Assembly (NCBI GenBank): GCA_903907615.1
Contig: CAIVOR010000163.1
Location: forward strand, 1 to 7,683
Length of the DNA: 7,683 nucleotides
DNA from: an uncultured Microbacteriaceae bacterium
GTDB taxonomy: Bacteria; Actinomycetota; Actinomycetes; Actinomycetales; Microbacteriaceae
Direction of reading: 5' to 3'
Shown: one piece after another, positions 6,116-7,683 of the stretch
Layout of the letters: every line of letters begins with the position of its first letter
How positions within the stretch are numbered: the first letter of the stretch is position 1
The notes under the pieces: model-generated
Databases searched by the model: none
Told to the model about the DNA's origin: nothing
What the model saw: the letters and a program-made list of their open reading frames with translations, nothing else
Position numbers and translations under genes: made by a program

Positions 6116-6121
6116 CATCAG

Positions 6122-7099
6122 ATGAATCGAACAGTTGCCGTGGCCGGCGCAGGTTCAATCGGTGTTGCGTTCTCGCTGCTGTTTGCGCGTGCGGGATTTC
6201 AGGTGCGACTCTGGGATGCCCTCCCGGGAGCCCTTGATCGGGCTCAGAGCGAGTTGCACGCACGCCTTGAGATGCTTGATGACTACGGGTTGTTGGAAGA
6301 GACTCCCGGGGTTATCGCGGAGCGTGTCACCCTGCACGAGATACTCCTCGAGGCCCTCCAGGGCGCCGAGCTGGTTCAGGAGTGTGTGCCCGAGAAGCTC
6401 GACATCAAGCGTGAGGTCTTTCAACAGCTGGGTGCCTACAGCGAGCCGGATGCCGTGCTGGCCAGTTCGAGTTCGGCCATCGCGTCGAGCCAGTTTGCCA
6501 CTGCCACGCCCGCGCGCGATCGAGTGTTGATTGGTCATCCCGGAAACCCGCCGTACCTCATTCCGGTCATCGAAGTGGTGCCGTCTGAGTTCACCTCGAG
6601 CGAGACGGTGACGCGCGCCGAACAGATCTATCGGGACGCGGGCCTCAAGCCGGTTCTCGTCCGAAAGGAAATCGAGGGATTCATCTTCAATCGCCTCCAA
6701 GGCGCGGTTCTTCGCGAAGCGTATTGCCTCGTTCGTGACGGGATTGCCTCGGTGGATGACATCGACGAGGTCATGCGCAGCGGACTCGGCCGACGTTGGA
6801 CGTTCATTGGACCGTTCGAAACTTCCGACCTCAACACTCGAGGCGGCACTGAGTCACACGCCGAAAAGATGGGTCCCGCCTACGAGCGAATGGGAGCCGA
6901 GCGCGGACAACACGATCCGTGGACTCCGGAGTTGGTGGCGGACGTCGTTCAACAGCGCCGTGCGCTGCTGCCCCTTGACGAGTGGGATGACCGCGTTCGC
7001 TGGCGCGACGAACAGCTCATGAAGTTCCTGCAGCGCTTCAAGGCCGAATTGGCCGACGGGGAAACGACGCCCGCCTCGCGTGCGCCGGGAGCAAACTAG
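6122..7099 (+). CDS. 3-hydroxyacyl-CoA dehydrogenase family, CRYL1 (L-gulonate 3-dehydrogenase)-like
   Basis: A 325-residue cytoplasmic NAD-dependent dehydrogenase with the N-terminal 3HCDH_N Rossmann domain and a short C-terminal helical domain. Visible features: GAGSIG (9-14); Asp32 after the second strand, favouring NAD; Ser118 in ASSSSAI; His139 in GHPGNPP; Glu151 in IEVVP; and Asn190 in IFNRLQ. The Ser-His and His-Glu spacings (21 and 12) equal those of human 3-hydroxyacyl-CoA dehydrogenase, so the active site looks complete. The C-terminal half, with GLGRRWTFIGPFET (221-234) and RWRDEQLM (293-300), resembles lambda-crystallin/L-gulonate 3-dehydrogenase (CRYL1) more than fatty-acid oxidation enzymes. 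The substrate may thus be a free 3-hydroxyacid such as a sugar acid, or L-carnitine as in related bacterial dehydrogenases, and not necessarily a CoA ester. It is third in the operon. Its stop overlaps the convergent GntR gene by 4 bases. Confidence 0.88.
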   Translation: MNRTVAVAGAGSIGVAFSLLFARAGFQVRLWDALPGALDRAQSELHARLEMLDDYGLLEETPGVIAERVTLHEILLEALQGAELVQECVPEKLDIKREVFQQLGAYSEPDAVLASSSSAIASSQFATATPARDRVLIGHPGNPPYLIPVIEVVPSEFTSSETVTRAEQIYRDAGLKPVLVRKEIEGFIFNRLQGAVLREAYCLVRDGIASVDDIDEVMRSGLGRRWTFIGPFETSDLNTRGGTESHAEKMGPAYERMGAERGQHDPWTPELVADVVQQRRALLPLDEWDDRVRWRDEQLMKFLQRFKAELADGETTPASRAPGAN

Positions 7100-7683
7100 C
7101 TCGTTTCGTCATCCTCGGCGACAACATGCTTGCCATACTCAACGATGGCGAGCTCGCCGGCAAGCGTGATGTGTTCTTGGCAGGCAGTGCGGGCGAGAAC
7201 TGGGTCCCGGGTCACAGCCGCTGCTGTCACAATCTTGCGCAACTCTTCCATGGAGATGCGAACCCGTTCTTCGTCAACAAAAGCAAAGTGACGAAAGATG
7301 CCGATGCGGGAGTGGATGCCCCGCAGGCTTGAGGTGAGAACCTCGTTTCCGGCACCTTTCAACAAGAGTGTGTAGAACTGATCTTTTGCCTCTCCTCGGG
7401 ACGTCTCAGTGCCGTGGAGATATGTCTTCTCCATTTCCCCTATGAGGCTCACGAGGGCCTGAGCCTGTTCGGCGCTGGCCCGCTCCGCAAACAGTTGTCC
7501 GGCAAGGCCCTCCATGGTGGCCCGCATTTCATAGAGGTCTTGGATGTTGTGCTCGGTGAGCACCGTGACAATCGGGCCACGATTGGGCAGCATCGTGATG
7601 AGGTGTTCGGATTCGAGTTGTCGCAACGCCTCACGCACGACGGTTCGCGACACCCCGTATCGCTCACACAGGGTGTTCTCGAG
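7096..7683 (-). CDS. GntR-family regulator, FadR/FCD subfamily (5' end missing)
   Basis: 195 residues are visible on the minus strand and the frame is open at the right edge, so the N-terminus lies outside. The visible start lies in the winged helix-turn-helix: CERYGVSRTVVREALRQLE is the GntR recognition region, followed by the wing LPNRGPIV. The rest is an all-helical FCD ligand-binding domain (about visible residues 45-180), with YEMRATMEGLAGQL and KGAGNEVL as family landmarks. FCD proteins usually repress transport or catabolic operons and release DNA on binding an organic acid. The usual metal ligands are degraded: the FH position is Phe-Tyr (Tyr104 of the visible part), the EEH position is Glu-Glu-Leu (Leu148), and only the last His (His171) remains. 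It may regulate the operon it converges on or genes to the right. An internal GTG at 7653 could be taken as a start but would cut the DNA-binding domain. Confidence 0.9.
   Translation of the reverse strand, partial: LENTLCERYGVSRTVVREALRQLESEHLITMLPNRGPIVTVLTEHNIQDLYEMRATMEGLAGQLFAERASAEQAQALVSLIGEMEKTYLHGTETSRGEAKDQFYTLLLKGAGNEVLTSSLRGIHSRIGIFRHFAFVDEERVRISMEELRKIVTAAAVTRDPVLARTACQEHITLAGELAIVEYGKHVVAEDDETS

Noticed and set aside
7096..7653. GntR gene starting at the GTG at 7653
   Set aside because: The frame stays open to the window edge and the ten codons beyond it (ending ERYG) belong to the helix-turn-helix. The gene is partial and the GTG is an internal Val codon.

Overview
The window reads as chromosomal DNA from a GC-rich Gram-positive bacterium, most likely an actinomycete (Actinomycetota). 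The GC content is roughly 60% by eye, with strong G/C preference at third codon positions. Genes are tightly packed, with start/stop overlaps of 1 to 4 bases. The activator present is an AcoR-type regulator that has lost the sigma-54 contact loop, which fits a lineage without sigma-54. A more precise placement (for example Microbacteriaceae) is only a guess. I see no RNA genes, CRISPR array, insertion sequence or phage gene.

Layout. (1) Positions 1-1304, plus strand: the tail of one RbsC-like sugar ABC permease, overlapped by a complete second permease. These are the 3' end of a transporter operon whose ATPase and binding protein should lie upstream. (2) A 46-base convergent gap with a weak hairpin. 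(3) 1351-3075, minus strand: a GAF / degenerate AAA+ / Fis-HTH regulator. (4) 3076-3347: a divergent control region with an AT-rich patch and several dyad-symmetric sites. (5) 3348-7099, plus strand: a three-gene operon of NAD(P)-dependent aldehyde dehydrogenase, iron-type alcohol dehydrogenase and CRYL1-like 3-hydroxyacid/3-hydroxyacyl-CoA dehydrogenase. (6) 7096-7683, minus strand: a convergent GntR/FCD regulator that runs off the right edge. Its stop codon shares a CTAG with the stop of the dehydrogenase.

How it may work together (inference). The alcohol dehydrogenase would oxidise a primary alcohol or hydroxyacid to an aldehyde, and the aldehyde dehydrogenase would oxidise that to an acid. 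The third enzyme would oxidise a 3-hydroxy group on a related or parallel intermediate. The divergent GAF regulator is the natural candidate sensor for the operon, and the GntR protein may control the same or the adjacent locus. The sugar-type permeases upstream could supply the substrate, but they belong to a separate transcription unit. The substrate cannot be read from the sequence. Candidates are a diol or omega-hydroxyacid (for example 4-hydroxybutyrate through succinate semialdehyde) or a sugar-derived polyol or acid.

Nothing here is a clearly new class of system. The points most worth following are the uncharacterised three-dehydrogenase cassette with two flanking regulators, the regulator that kept a Walker A loop but lost its sigma-54 loop, the degraded FCD metal site of the GntR protein, and the operator-like palindromes in the divergent promoter.
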